From Chloroflexota bacterium (GTDB lineage Bacteria > Chloroflexota > Chloroflexia > Chloroflexales > Roseiflexaceae), in the NCBI GenBank assembly GCA_013388755.1, contig JACAEQ010000023.1:1-42367 (forward strand): a DNA stretch of 42,367 nucleotides, in the 5' to 3' direction. Both the position numbers and the translations under genes were made by a program. Shown here in pieces: positions 26,468 through 34,165 of this stretch. The notes under the pieces were generated by a model. It searched no databases. It saw nothing but the letters and a program-made list of their open reading frames with translations, and was not told the DNA's origin. Position 1 is the first letter of the stretch, and every line of letters starts with the position of its first letter.

Positions 26468-27250
26468 TCACGGGCCCATGGTTCTATCAGGTGTGATTGT
26501 CAGCGTTGCCACCTGCGTTATCCGGCTCACATGACCGCACACCACCAGTGTATAAGCGCCCGGTGCGAGATCGGGCAGGCGTAGTTCAAACTCCGCCGTG
26601 CCGGCACCGTCGGATTGCGCGGTCTCACGAACCGGCCGCACGGATCCATCCGGCAAGTTCAACCACAACACGATGGTTTCATTCGGGAAGTAATGGGCCA
26701 CGGACACGCGGACAGGGGAGTTTGCGGCTGCGACCGTGGGAGTGATGCTGGCGCGCGGTTCTGCCGGCTGTGAACCCGTCACAGTGATGATCAGCGGATT
26801 TGTTCCAGCATTCCGCTTGCCATTACTATCCTGCCACTGAACCCTGGCGCGAGCAATGATGCGGAAGCCAGATGGCAGGTTCTCGTTGACCCGAAAGAAG
26901 ATCAGCGCACGTCGTTCCTCATCGGGGTTCAACTGATCGAACTCGATCACCAGCCGCCGGGAACCGAGTTCGCTGACCCACATCCCGGGCGCGTTCAGGC
27001 TGGTGCGAAACGGGTTGATTTCTTCCCGCACATATTCCAGTTCTACGCGCGTGTAGGACGCTCGACCCTCACCAAGGTTGTGCGCCATCAGTTCTACTGA
27101 GACGACGCCGCCTGGCAAGACATCGCGCACGCTGGGCCAGGCACGCAGGCTGACATCAGCCGGCGCCGGCTGTGCAGCCGATACGGGAGTTGCCACCAGT
27201 GCCACGCACAGCAGCAGCATGATGCGCCATAATGTGCGCAACCATCGCAT
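26468..27250 (-). CDS. Secreted beta-sandwich protein of unknown function
   Basis: This is a 260-residue protein with a clear Sec signal peptide (MRWLRTLWRIMLLLCVALVA, cleavage near SAA-QP). Two beta-rich modules follow, about residues 33-145 (PGGVVSVELMAHNLGEGRASYTRVEL, resembling DUF11/CARDB-type Ig-like repeats) and 155-255 (Ig-like with LAPGAYTLVV). No catalytic residues or anchor are evident, so it may be released or bind the cell surface. ATG 27250 has a GAGG site upstream. An extended -10 promoter at 27298-27306 drives it, divergent from the T-box operon. Confidence 0.7.
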   Translation of the reverse strand: MRWLRTLWRIMLLLCVALVATPVSAAQPAPADVSLRAWPSVRDVLPGGVVSVELMAHNLGEGRASYTRVELEYVREEINPFRTSLNAPGMWVSELGSRRLVIEFDQLNPDEERRALIFFRVNENLPSGFRIIARARVQWQDSNGKRNAGTNPLIITVTGSQPAEPRASITPTVAAANSPVRVSVAHYFPNETIVLWLNLPDGSVRPVRETAQSDGAGTAEFELRLPDLAPGAYTLVVCGHVSRITQVATLTITPDRTMGP

Positions 27251-27297
27251 CGTTCCACCTCGTGAACCAGAGTCTACCCCTGAACCATGGTGCCGCC

Positions 27298-27306
27298 ATC
27301 ATACCA
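27298..27306 (-). promoter_or_regulatory. Extended -10 promoter of the secreted-protein gene
   Basis: On the minus strand TGG precedes TATGAT (27298-27303), matching an extended -10. No convincing -35 is seen. Confidence 0.4.
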
Positions 27307-27368
27307 TACGTTATTCCTCCGGGTGCAGGGTCATTCCGCGGTCAATCGGTCCAGCGACCGTGCACCGA

Positions 27369-27397
27369 TTGCGCACCGCCCGCGACACTGCTATAAT
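27369..27397 (+). promoter_or_regulatory. Promoter of the T-box/Nudix/serS operon
   Basis: TTGCGC (27369-27374) and a perfect TATAAT (27392-27397) are spaced by 17 bp. Transcription should start near 27404, at the beginning of the T-box leader. Confidence 0.75.
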
Positions 27398-27403
27398 AGC
27401 GCC

Positions 27404-27658
27404 CAACGACGATGACGGAGACGACGTAGACCTGTACCAGCATCCAGAGAGCCGCCGGCTGGTGGAAGGCGGTTGCATGGTGCAAGTCCAATCCCCTCTC
27501 GAGTCGCCTGGGAAAGAGAAGGTGGCCTTTGCCGTCTGATCGAACCAGTGCCGGGAGCGCCCGTTACCGCGCTGTGAGGTTGCGCTCTTCCGGCGCAACG
27601 AACGAAGGTGGCACCACGGGGCATCACTCCTCGTCCTTCCAGGGCGAGGGGTTTTTTT
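27404..27658 (+). promoter_or_regulatory. T-box leader riboswitch, probably serine tRNA specific
   Basis: Stem I carries the AGAGAG motif (27446-27451), the distal CCGCC/GGCGG helix (27452-27456/27468-27472) with GGUG in the loop, and a lower UGUACCA/UGGUGCA helix (27433-27439/27478-27484). Just 3' of it, UCC (27487-27489) followed by A is the likely specifier codon. Stem III is at about 27549-27595. The T-box proper, GAAGGTGGCACCACGG, is at 27604-27619. Its UGGC bulge would pair with a GCCA tRNA end, and tRNA-Ser normally has discriminator G73. Uncharged tRNA-Ser should favour the antiterminator. The downstream serS supports the serine call. Confidence 0.9.
27627..27658 (+). terminator. T-box regulated intrinsic terminator
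   Basis: An 11-bp stem CTCCTCGTCCT (27627-27637) / AGGGCGAGGGG (27641-27651) is followed by T7 (27652-27658). Its 5' arm contains CCTT, which can instead pair with AAGG of the T-box sequence. This is the competing antiterminator arrangement of the class. Confidence 0.9.
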
Positions 27659-27731
27659 GTCCGTCGGCAGGCCATAGATGCGGGGATGTAGCGCCGGCAC
27701 GGACCGGTTCACATGGTCCACGAGGGTCTGT

Positions 27732-28223
27732 ATGCGAAGAGAACGCCTGGTGAACACAGCATTGACCCTGGCATACCGCGCGGCATATGCAGCCCGTGGC
27801 ATCGTCTGGAGCATTGCGCGTCCATCCCTGTTTGGCGTGCGAGCGCTGGTGCTACGCGGTGATCATGTCCTCCTGATACGCCATCGCAGCGGGGAGACAC
27901 CATGGTCGCTGCCCGGTGGAGCGGTTGACCCGCACGAGCGACTCGAAGAAGCGGCGCGCCGCGAAGTCTACGAAGAGACCGGCCTGCCGGCAGAGTATCA
28001 GCGGTTGCTCGGCGTCTACGATGCCTTCCGCGGTGACTACGTCAACTATATCGTTGTCTTCGTTTTCACGGTGAAGGATGGGCCACGGCCACCGCGTTCG
28101 ATAGAGATTGCAGAGGCGCGATTCTTCCGGCTCGACTCGCTGCCTGAAACGCTTGATCCCGGGTCGCAACGCCGGATCGCCGAGTACTGCGCCGGCGCCA
28201 CCGGTGTTTCGGCGCTGTGGTGA
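27732..28223 (+). CDS. Nudix hydrolase (first of two in the T-box operon)
   Basis: This 163-residue protein has a complete Nudix box, with GGAVDPHE, REVYEETGL and the catalytic EE pair at about residues 61-84. Nudix enzymes hydrolyse a nucleoside diphosphate linked to another group. The substrate here is not readable. An N-terminal ~35-residue amphipathic/hydrophobic lead (ALTLAYRAAYAARGIVWSIA) is unusual and may contact membrane. ATG 27732 has GAGGG 6 nt upstream. It is the first gene after the T-box terminator, so serine-tRNA charging should control it. Confidence 0.85.
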   Translation: MRRERLVNTALTLAYRAAYAARGIVWSIARPSLFGVRALVLRGDHVLLIRHRSGETPWSLPGGAVDPHERLEEAARREVYEETGLPAEYQRLLGVYDAFRGDYVNYIVVFVFTVKDGPRPPRSIEIAEARFFRLDSLPETLDPGSQRRIAEYCAGATGVSALW

Positions 28224-28260
28224 CATACTCCATCCCTTGTTGACAACACACGGAGAGCAC

Positions 28261-28752
28261 ATGGCTGCATACACACCTGTTCTTGCCACGCTTGGTTATG
28301 TGATGTCGCCGGATGGCGCGTCCGTTCTGATGGTGCATCGTAATGCGCGCGCCGACGATCTGCATTACGGTAAGTACAACGGCCTGGGCGGCAAGCTCGA
28401 TTCGCACGAAGATGTCGTAAGCGGGATGAAACGCGAGATACGCGAAGAGGCAGGCATCGAGGTTGAGGAACTGGTGCTGCGCGGCACGCTCAACTGGCCC
28501 GGTTTTGGCAAGAACGAAGAGGACTGGTTCGCTTTTGTCTTCCGCATTGACCGCTGGAGCGGCACACCGTATACGCGGAATCCGGAGGGTGATCTTGAGT
28601 GGGTGCCGGTGGCGCGCCTCCATGAACTCAACCTGTGGGATAGTGACCGCCTGTGGATCGACATGGTGTTCGAACAGACTGCGCGGACATTCTATGGGGT
28701 CGCACCGTATCAGGACGGCAAAATGGTCTCATGGAGCTACGAGCTTATCTGA
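28261..28752 (+). CDS. Nudix hydrolase, MutT/MTH1-like 8-oxo-dGTP diphosphatase type
   Basis: This 163-residue protein opens with TLGYVMSPDGASVLMVHRN and YGKYNGLGGK. Its Nudix box (GGKLDSHEDV...REIREEAGI) is complete, with EDWFAFVFRI and GDLEWVPVARLHELNLW after it. This layout is shared by the 8-oxo-(d)GTP diphosphatases of the YvcI/MTH1 type, which clean oxidised nucleotides. The substrate is inferred from family resemblance only. ATG 28261 follows GGAGAG. It lies 37 nt after the first Nudix gene and 12 nt before serS, with no terminator between. Confidence 0.88.
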   Translation: MAAYTPVLATLGYVMSPDGASVLMVHRNARADDLHYGKYNGLGGKLDSHEDVVSGMKREIREEAGIEVEELVLRGTLNWPGFGKNEEDWFAFVFRIDRWSGTPYTRNPEGDLEWVPVARLHELNLWDSDRLWIDMVFEQTARTFYGVAPYQDGKMVSWSYELI

Positions 28753-28764
28753 AAGGATGTGTCT

Positions 28765-30033
28765 ATGCTCGATATTCGCCTGATTCGTGAACAGACGGAG
28801 ATGGTCAAGGCGGCGCTGGGCCGGGCGGGTGTGGATCCGGCGCAGATTGATGCGGTGCTGGCCTGTGACGAGCAGCGCCGGGCACTGTTACGTGAAGTGG
28901 AGCAACTCAAGGCGACTCGCAACGCCGTCTCGAAAGAGATTGGCCGGATGAAAGATGCTGCCGAGCGGGACGCAAAGATCGCCGAGATGCGCGCTGTTGG
29001 TGACCGGATCGCCGCACTCGATCGCGATGTCGCCGCGGTGGAAGAACGGCAGCAGGCCCTGTTGCTGGAGCTGCGCAACCTGCCGCACCCTGATGTTCCC
29101 GACGGCCCTGATGAGGAACACAATGTTGTCATTGCGCAGGAAGGCGAGCCGCGCACCTTTGACTTTCCCCCCAGACCACACTGGGAGCTGGGAACGGCGC
29201 TGGATATCATCGATTTCGAGCGAGGCGTCAAACTCTCGGGCTCGCGCTTCTACGTGCTTAAAGGCATGGGTGCCCGGCTACAACGTGCGTTGATCCAGTG
29301 GATGCTCGATCTTCATGGGCGCCAGGGCTACCATGAAGTCTATACTCCCTTTGTAGTGAAAGAGCAGTGCATGTGGGGCGCGCGCCAGTTGCCGAAGTTC
29401 CGCGACAATCTGTACCGTGATGTCGAGGATGACCTGTGGCTGGTGCCGACAGCCGAAGTGCCGGTAACAAACCTGCATCGCGATGAGATTCTTGAGGCGG
29501 AGCAGTTGCCGTTGCGCTATTGCGCATATACACCCTGCTTCCGGCGTGAGAAGATGAGTGCCGGCCGTGATGTACGCGGCATCAAACGTGGCCACCAGTT
29601 CGACAAAGTCGAGATGTACATGTTCGTCCGGCCGGAAACAAGCTATACTGAACTGGAGAAGATGCGCGCCGACGCAGAGGAGACCTGCCGGTTGCTCGGG
29701 CTGGCCTACCGAACGAAAGCACTCTGCACCGGCGACCTGGGATTTGCGGCCGCGCGCACCTATGATATCGAAGTCTGGGCGCCGGGCCAGGGTGAGTGGC
29801 TCGAAGTCAGTTCATGTTCAAATGTCGAAGCGTTCCAGGCGCGAGCGGCGAATATTCGTTACCGGCCCGAAGCTGGAGCGCGACCGGACTATGTCCACAC
29901 GCTCAATGGTTCGGGGCTGGGCATGCCGCGCACCGTCATCGCCATTCTGGAAAATGGCCAGCAGGCGGACGGCAGCATTGTTGTGCCTGAGCCACTCCGG
30001 CCCTACATGGGCGGCGTCGAGGTCATTCGCTGA
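28765..30033 (+). CDS. serS: Serine--tRNA ligase
   Basis: SerRS charges tRNA-Ser (and tRNA-Sec if present). The 422-residue class II synthetase has the N-terminal antiparallel coiled coil that grips the long tRNA arm (residues ~30-105). Motif 2 is in the block with [20 protein letters not shown], a variant of the usual FRSEAGSAGRDTRG, and motif 3 in [19 protein letters not shown]. Start ATG 28765 is set by GAAAGGA at 28751-28757; GTG 28759 is too close. It is the third gene of the operon and the likely reason for the serine T-box. Confidence 0.96.
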   Translation: MLDIRLIREQTEMVKAALGRAGVDPAQIDAVLACDEQRRALLREVEQLKATRNAVSKEIGRMKDAAERDAKIAEMRAVGDRIAALDRDVAAVEERQQALLLELRNLPHPDVPDGPDEEHNVVIAQEGEPRTFDFPPRPHWELGTALDIIDFERGVKLSGSRFYVLKGMGARLQRALIQWMLDLHGRQGYHEVYTPFVVKEQCMWGARQLPKFRDNLYRDVEDDLWLVPTAEVPVTNLHRDEILEAEQLPLRYCAYTPCFRREKMSAGRDVRGIKRGHQFDKVEMYMFVRPETSYTELEKMRADAEETCRLLGLAYRTKALCTGDLGFAAARTYDIEVWAPGQGEWLEVSSCSNVEAFQARAANIRYRPEAGARPDYVHTLNGSGLGMPRTVIAILENGQQADGSIVVPEPLRPYMGGVEVIR

Positions 30034-30051
30034 GCGCTACCGCATGACGTG

Positions 30052-30150
30052 TGCCATTGCGAGCGACGCGTGGCTGAAGCAATTCGCTCGCAACGACCTG
30101 GAGGACGCGGGGTGCGCGAACCTCGCGAATCAATCAATACAGATAGGCAC
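30052..30150. repeat. R1 family palindromic repeat, copy b (degenerate)
   Basis: CCATTGCGAGCG, GTGGCTGAAGCAAT and CGCTCGCAACGAC recall the R1 core, and ATAGGCAC near 30144 resembles the TTCGGATAGGC end of copy c. The central part is missing, so this is a decayed or internally deleted copy. It sits just after serS. A short GGCCT/AGGCC stem with ACTCTTT downstream (30158-30180) may end the serS transcript. Confidence 0.45.
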
Positions 30151-30272
30151 GGATGGAGGCCTGGAGGAGGCCCCACTCTTTGCAAGGTAATGCTCCATGA
30201 TCGGCCTGTACATGATCGAACATGTGTGCTATTATTATCTGAACGGAGAGAACGCGTCAGCAGGGGGCGACA

Positions 30273-31190
30273 GTGGCGAATGTTGACGAAAAGCTGCGGC
30301 GCGGGTTCGATCTCGTCCAACGCGCCGGCAGCGACAACGATCTGCTGGGGGCGGCGTTGCTGGCATTTCACAGCGCGCTGGCCGATCATCTGGATGCCGA
30401 GCTGCGTCGCAGTTCGCTAGTAACTGTCGAGGAGCGGCAGGCGATTGATGAAGGAACGATGGGGTGGGCGACACGCGCGACGCTCGCACAGCGCGCAGGT
30501 ATTATCACGGACAGGCAACGCGATCGGGTGCTTGACGTGAATCGGGTGCGGGCGGGGTTTGCGCATGGCGAGACCTTCACCGGCAGCGCACGCAGCGTTG
30601 CGGCCTATGGAGAACTGGTTGCCGAGCTATGTGGTCGTTCTGCGCCAGTGGATGCGCGGGTCGCAGGCGCCACGGTGCAGGGCGCCGCCAGCGGATCGCG
30701 GATCGCCGGGGCGCGGCAGGCAGCAACGGTAGAGACCGCGCCGGGCCTGGGTGCGCGCGCAGCGGTGCGTCGCGCCCGCAAGGCGGACCTGATTCCGGAG
30801 AGTACGTCACTCCGCGTGGTAATGGCGGCAGTTGCGGTGCTCCTGCTCGCAGTAGTCGCGATCCTGGGGCTGCAGCAGCTGACGCCGTCAGCGGCATCGC
30901 TCGCCGGGGCCGCCACCACTGCGCTGGTTGCGCCGGCGACTCGGGCGCCAACCAGTACTCCCATGTCGCGTTCGGCGCGCATCGTCAATCTGCCGCCGGG
31001 TGCACCCGGCTGGTTGCGCACCACGCCGAGCTTCCGCGCTCCCACGCAACCGGTTCCGTTAAGCGAAGGGCTTGAAGTGACGCTGCTCGATCGCGATCCG
31101 GTCGATGCAGAGGGAACACGCTGGCGTTTCGTTACCTTTGGCGGGTATGACGGCTGGTGCCCGGAGCACAATCTTGAGATTGGCAGGTAG
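30273..31190 (+). CDS. Membrane protein with cytoplasmic helical domain and C-terminal SH3-like domain
   Basis: This is a 305-residue protein. Residues 1-120 form a helical domain (FHSALADHLDAEL...RVRAGFAHGETFTG) like a HEPN/DUF-type helical bundle. An Ala/Gly-rich linker, a single membrane helix (~184-206, VVMAAVAVLLLAVVAILGL) and a C-terminal SH3b-like domain (~240-305, ending TFGGYDGWCPEHNL) follow. The architecture recalls the pseudokinase at 15468-16850: cytoplasmic sensor domain, one TM, outside SH3. The function is unknown. The GTG start at 30273 has a G-rich site upstream (CAGGGGGCGACA). Confidence 0.6.
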   Translation: MANVDEKLRRGFDLVQRAGSDNDLLGAALLAFHSALADHLDAELRRSSLVTVEERQAIDEGTMGWATRATLAQRAGIITDRQRDRVLDVNRVRAGFAHGETFTGSARSVAAYGELVAELCGRSAPVDARVAGATVQGAASGSRIAGARQAATVETAPGLGARAAVRRARKADLIPESTSLRVVMAAVAVLLLAVVAILGLQQLTPSAASLAGAATTALVAPATRAPTSTPMSRSARIVNLPPGAPGWLRTTPSFRAPTQPVPLSEGLEVTLLDRDPVDAEGTRWRFVTFGGYDGWCPEHNLEIGR

Positions 31191-31352
31191 GGGTCGGGGC
31201 CAGGGTTAGAGCAACGTACAACGACCTCGTGCCCCGGTGGGATGCGCGGCGTGCCGGAACGGTGGCGCGTGGGCGGATCACGGTTGCGGCGCGCTGCTGG
31301 AGAGGTACGTGGCCAGGTTCAATGCGCATGACACCGTTTATGAACCTGACCC

Positions 31353-32600
31353 TTAACCCTGATACCTCCGCAGCAGCAGCGCCGAGTTATGCCCGCCGAG
31401 CCCGATGGAGTTCGATAGGGCGACATTCACCGGCGCAGCGCGCGCCACATTCGGCACATAGTCGAGGTCGCACGCCGGGTCCGGCTCTTCAAGATTGATC
31501 GTCGGCGGCAGTTGCCCATCACGAATGGCGAGCGCACAGATCAGCGCCTCAACGGCGCCGGCCGCACCCATCATATGGCCGAGCATCGACTTGGTAGAAC
31601 TGACGGCCAGCTGGTACGCATGATCGCCGAACACCGCCTTGATGGCGCGAGTTTCCGCGAGATCATTAAGCGGTGTGCCCGTGCCGTGGGCATTGATGTA
31701 ATCAACGGCGGTGGGTGCGAGGCCCGACTTGCGCAGAGCCATCGCCATGGCGCGCGCCGCGCCGCGCCCCTGGTCATCCGCAGCGATCATATCGCCGGCA
31801 TCGCAGCTATTGCCATAACCGACAATCTCCGCCACAATCGGCGCGGCGCGCGCCAGCGCATGGTCCAGGCTTTCCAGCACCAGCGCGCCGGCCCCCTCAG
31901 AAAGAATGAAGCCATCGCGCCGGGCGTCGAATGGCTTGCAGGCTCGTTCCGGGTTCAGGTTATCTTCCGCCAGGCCGCGCATATTGGCGAATGACGCGAC
32001 GATCGTCGGATGAATCGGTGCTTCGCTGCCGCCGGCAATCACGACGTCGGCATCGCCGCGCCGGATCGTCTCATATGCCTCGCCGACGTTGTGCCCGCCG
32101 GTAGAGCACGCCGCCACGACTGCCATATTCGGGCCCTGGGCGCCCAGCTGGATCGCAATATAGCCACTGGCCGAGTCAGGGATCATGTTGGCGATCAGCG
32201 TGGGCGAAACGCGCCGCGGCCCGCGTTCGCGCAGCACGTCATGGTTGTCGAAGATCAGGTCCAGCCCGCCAGCGCCGCTGCCAAACACTACCCCGACCTG
32301 CGCCGGATCTTCGCGCGCCATATCAAGGTCGGCAGTGCGCACCGCCTCGAGCACCGCATTGAGCGCATAACGCACATAGAGCGGCATGCGGCGCGCCTCG
32401 CGCGCATCCACTGCCGGATCGAGCACGAAACCGCGCACCTCGCCGGCGATACGAATTGTGAAATTCGCAGCGTCGAACCGGCTGATCGGCCCGATCCCGC
32501 TGCGACCCGCGAGCAATGCGTGCCACAATGCGGCGACATTGTTACCGCATGGTGTCACTGCACCGAGACCAGTAATCACGACGCGTCGCAGCATACTCAT
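31353..32600 (-). CDS. fabF: Beta-ketoacyl-[acyl-carrier-protein] synthase II
   Basis: FabF performs the chain-elongation condensation of fatty-acid synthesis. The 415-residue thiolase-fold protein has the catalytic Cys165 in AACSTGGHN (usually ACATG) and His305 and His342 in NAHGTGT and STKSMLGHMMGAAG, with the KxFD-type CKPFDARRDGFILSEGAG. ATG 32600 (MSMLRRVVITGLG) is used, and a second ATG two codons later is possible. It lies 88 nt after fabD on the same strand and is likely co-transcribed. No acyl carrier protein, fabG or fabH is in the window. Confidence 0.95.
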   Translation of the reverse strand: MSMLRRVVITGLGAVTPCGNNVAALWHALLAGRSGIGPISRFDAANFTIRIAGEVRGFVLDPAVDAREARRMPLYVRYALNAVLEAVRTADLDMAREDPAQVGVVFGSGAGGLDLIFDNHDVLRERGPRRVSPTLIANMIPDSASGYIAIQLGAQGPNMAVVAACSTGGHNVGEAYETIRRGDADVVIAGGSEAPIHPTIVASFANMRGLAEDNLNPERACKPFDARRDGFILSEGAGALVLESLDHALARAAPIVAEIVGYGNSCDAGDMIAADDQGRGAARAMAMALRKSGLAPTAVDYINAHGTGTPLNDLAETRAIKAVFGDHAYQLAVSSTKSMLGHMMGAAGAVEALICALAIRDGQLPPTINLEEPDPACDLDYVPNVARAAPVNVALSNSIGLGGHNSALLLRRYQG

Positions 32601-32688
32601 AGTCAGCGCAGTTCCAGGCGATCCGTCCGAGCATCAGCGCGCCATCCACCCCATCCAGATGCGCCGTGCCCGATCCGCAATCTCCAAT

Positions 32689-33681
32689 TTAGATGCCTGA
32701 TCCGTCGCTATCACTCTCTGCCTGCGCCACCAGTCGCGCAACTTCGGCATCAGTGAGCGTGACGGGCTTTGCATGCGGCGTGATGCGCTTGATCAGCCCG
32801 GAGAGCACCTGGCGCGGGCCGACTTCCACAATCGTTTCGACCCCGTGCGCGACCATCTCCTGAACCGATCGCGTCCACTGCACCGGGCGGGTCAGTTGTT
32901 GCGACAGTTCCTGGCGCAATTCCTCAACGGTCGTCAGTGCGCGACCATTGATGTTCGCAATCAGCGGCACCTCGGGTGGGCGCAGGTGCAACCGTGCGAC
33001 CAGCTCGTCGAAACGCGCTGAGGCGCTCTGCATCAGCGGCGAGTGGGCCGCAATCGACACTTGCAGGCGTTGGACGAGGCGTGCCCCCCGCGCCTTCGCC
33101 AGGTCCATTGCGCGTTGCAGCGCCCGATGCTCGCCGGAAATGACCGTCTGGCCGGGTGAATTGGCGTTGGCCAGCGATACGACCCCCTCCGTCTGCGCCT
33201 CCTGCACAACCTCTTCGAGTGTCTGCTCATCGAGGCCGACGACCGCAGCCATCCCACCCGGCGCCTGCTCGCCACTCTCTTTCATCAGGCGGCCACGCTC
33301 ACGCACCAGCTTGAGCGCATCTTCGAAATCGAGCACGCCAGCAGCAACCAGGGCAGTGAACTCGCCCAGGCTGTGACCGGCGACGAGCGATGGGGCACCA
33401 AGGTAGCCGAACGGGCCGAAACGCTCCTTGAGCGCCTCAAGGCAGGCAATACTGACCGTCAGAATCGCCGGCTGGGCGTTGATGGTGTCGTCAAGTTGCT
33501 CCTGAGGTCCTTCAAAACAGAGCTTCGAAAGCTCGAAGCCAAGCACGCTATCAGCCTGATCGAAAATGCGCCGTGCAGCAGGTGAGGCCTCGTAGAGATC
33601 CTTGCCCATGCCGACATATTGCGATCCTTGCCCGGGGAAGACAAGAGCGATTCGCTCCTTCATCGAACTGAATGTATTCAA
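32689..33681 (-). CDS. fabD: Malonyl-CoA:ACP transacylase
   Basis: FabD loads malonyl onto acyl carrier protein. The product has FPGQGSQYVGMG, the nucleophile in GHSLGEFTA, the Arg in the VRERGRLM segment and VSIAAHSPLM with the catalytic His. The start is decided by the ribosome site: AAGGAGG on the minus strand lies 5 nt before a TTG at 33681 (LNTFSSMKERIALV), while the nearest ATG (33663) is 23 nt away. With TTG the protein is 330 residues. A consensus promoter lies at 33807-33835. Confidence 0.93.
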   Translation of the reverse strand: MNTFSSMKERIALVFPGQGSQYVGMGKDLYEASPAARRIFDQADSVLGFELSKLCFEGPQEQLDDTINAQPAILTVSIACLEALKERFGPFGYLGAPSLVAGHSLGEFTALVAAGVLDFEDALKLVRERGRLMKESGEQAPGGMAAVVGLDEQTLEEVVQEAQTEGVVSLANANSPGQTVISGEHRALQRAMDLAKARGARLVQRLQVSIAAHSPLMQSASARFDELVARLHLRPPEVPLIANINGRALTTVEELRQELSQQLTRPVQWTRSVQEMVAHGVETIVEVGPRQVLSGLIKRITPHAKPVTLTDAEVARLVAQAESDSDGSGI

Positions 33682-33806
33682 GCGATCCTCCTTGACGAAG
33701 GGCGTTGTGCGAGTATGCAGCGCCGGCAGGCGCGTGGGATATGTGGTGGATTGCCAGGCGGAGCCGGTCGTGCAACTCGTGTTGTATTTGCGAATTGTAA
33801 CGCCTG

Positions 33807-33835
33807 AGTATAACAATGAGCGATACTACTGTCAA
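33807..33835 (-). promoter_or_regulatory. Consensus promoter of fabD-fabF
   Basis: On the minus strand TTGACA (33830-33835) and TATACT (33807-33812) are spaced by 17 bp. Transcription should start near 33800, giving a ~120-nt leader. Confidence 0.8.
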
Positions 33836-33876
33836 ACAGTGGTGAATTGGTTCACAAGAATACGAACAAACGCCTA

Positions 33877-33887
33877 TCTGGTATAAT
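33877..33887 (+). promoter_or_regulatory. Extended -10 promoter of the c-di-AMP receptor-like gene
   Basis: TATAAT at 33882-33887 is preceded by TGG (33879-33881), an extended -10. No -35 is obvious. It is divergent from the fabD promoter. Confidence 0.6.
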
Positions 33888-33922
33888 GCGCGTTGCGAAG
33901 GCGTCTGGAACAAGGAGTGCAC

Positions 33923-34165
33923 ATGAAGTTACTTATCTTCGTGACCGATGATAGTGTCGCCGACGTAACGGTCGACTCGCTTGTCGAGCAGGGGTTTCGC
34001 GTCACGCGGCTGGCTTCGACGGGCGGCTTCCTCCGTAAAGGAAACACAACCTTGCTGGTCGGTGTTGAAGACACGGCTGTCGATCGCGCGATGGCGCTGG
34101 TCCGTGACGCGGCGCCCGGAACGTTGTCAATTACGCTTGATCTCGAACGTTACGAACGCATGTGA
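33923..34165 (+). CDS. Short cyclic-di-AMP receptor-like protein (DarA/PstA, DUF970 family)
   Basis: This 80-residue protein matches the N-terminal core of the DarA/PstA PII-like c-di-AMP receptors: MKLLIFVTDD, then EQGFRVTRLASTGGFLRKGNTTLLVGVED. In the family the TGGFL and GNTT motifs line the c-di-AMP pocket. Family members are usually ~100-110 residues. Here the last ~25-30 residues are missing, yet the stop codon is clean and no frameshift continuation is seen. ATG 33923 has AAGGAG 6 nt upstream. Its stop overlaps the start of the downstream glycosyltransferase by 4 nt (GTGA), implying coupled translation. Confidence 0.85.
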   Translation: MKLLIFVTDDSVADVTVDSLVEQGFRVTRLASTGGFLRKGNTTLLVGVEDTAVDRAMALVRDAAPGTLSITLDLERYERM

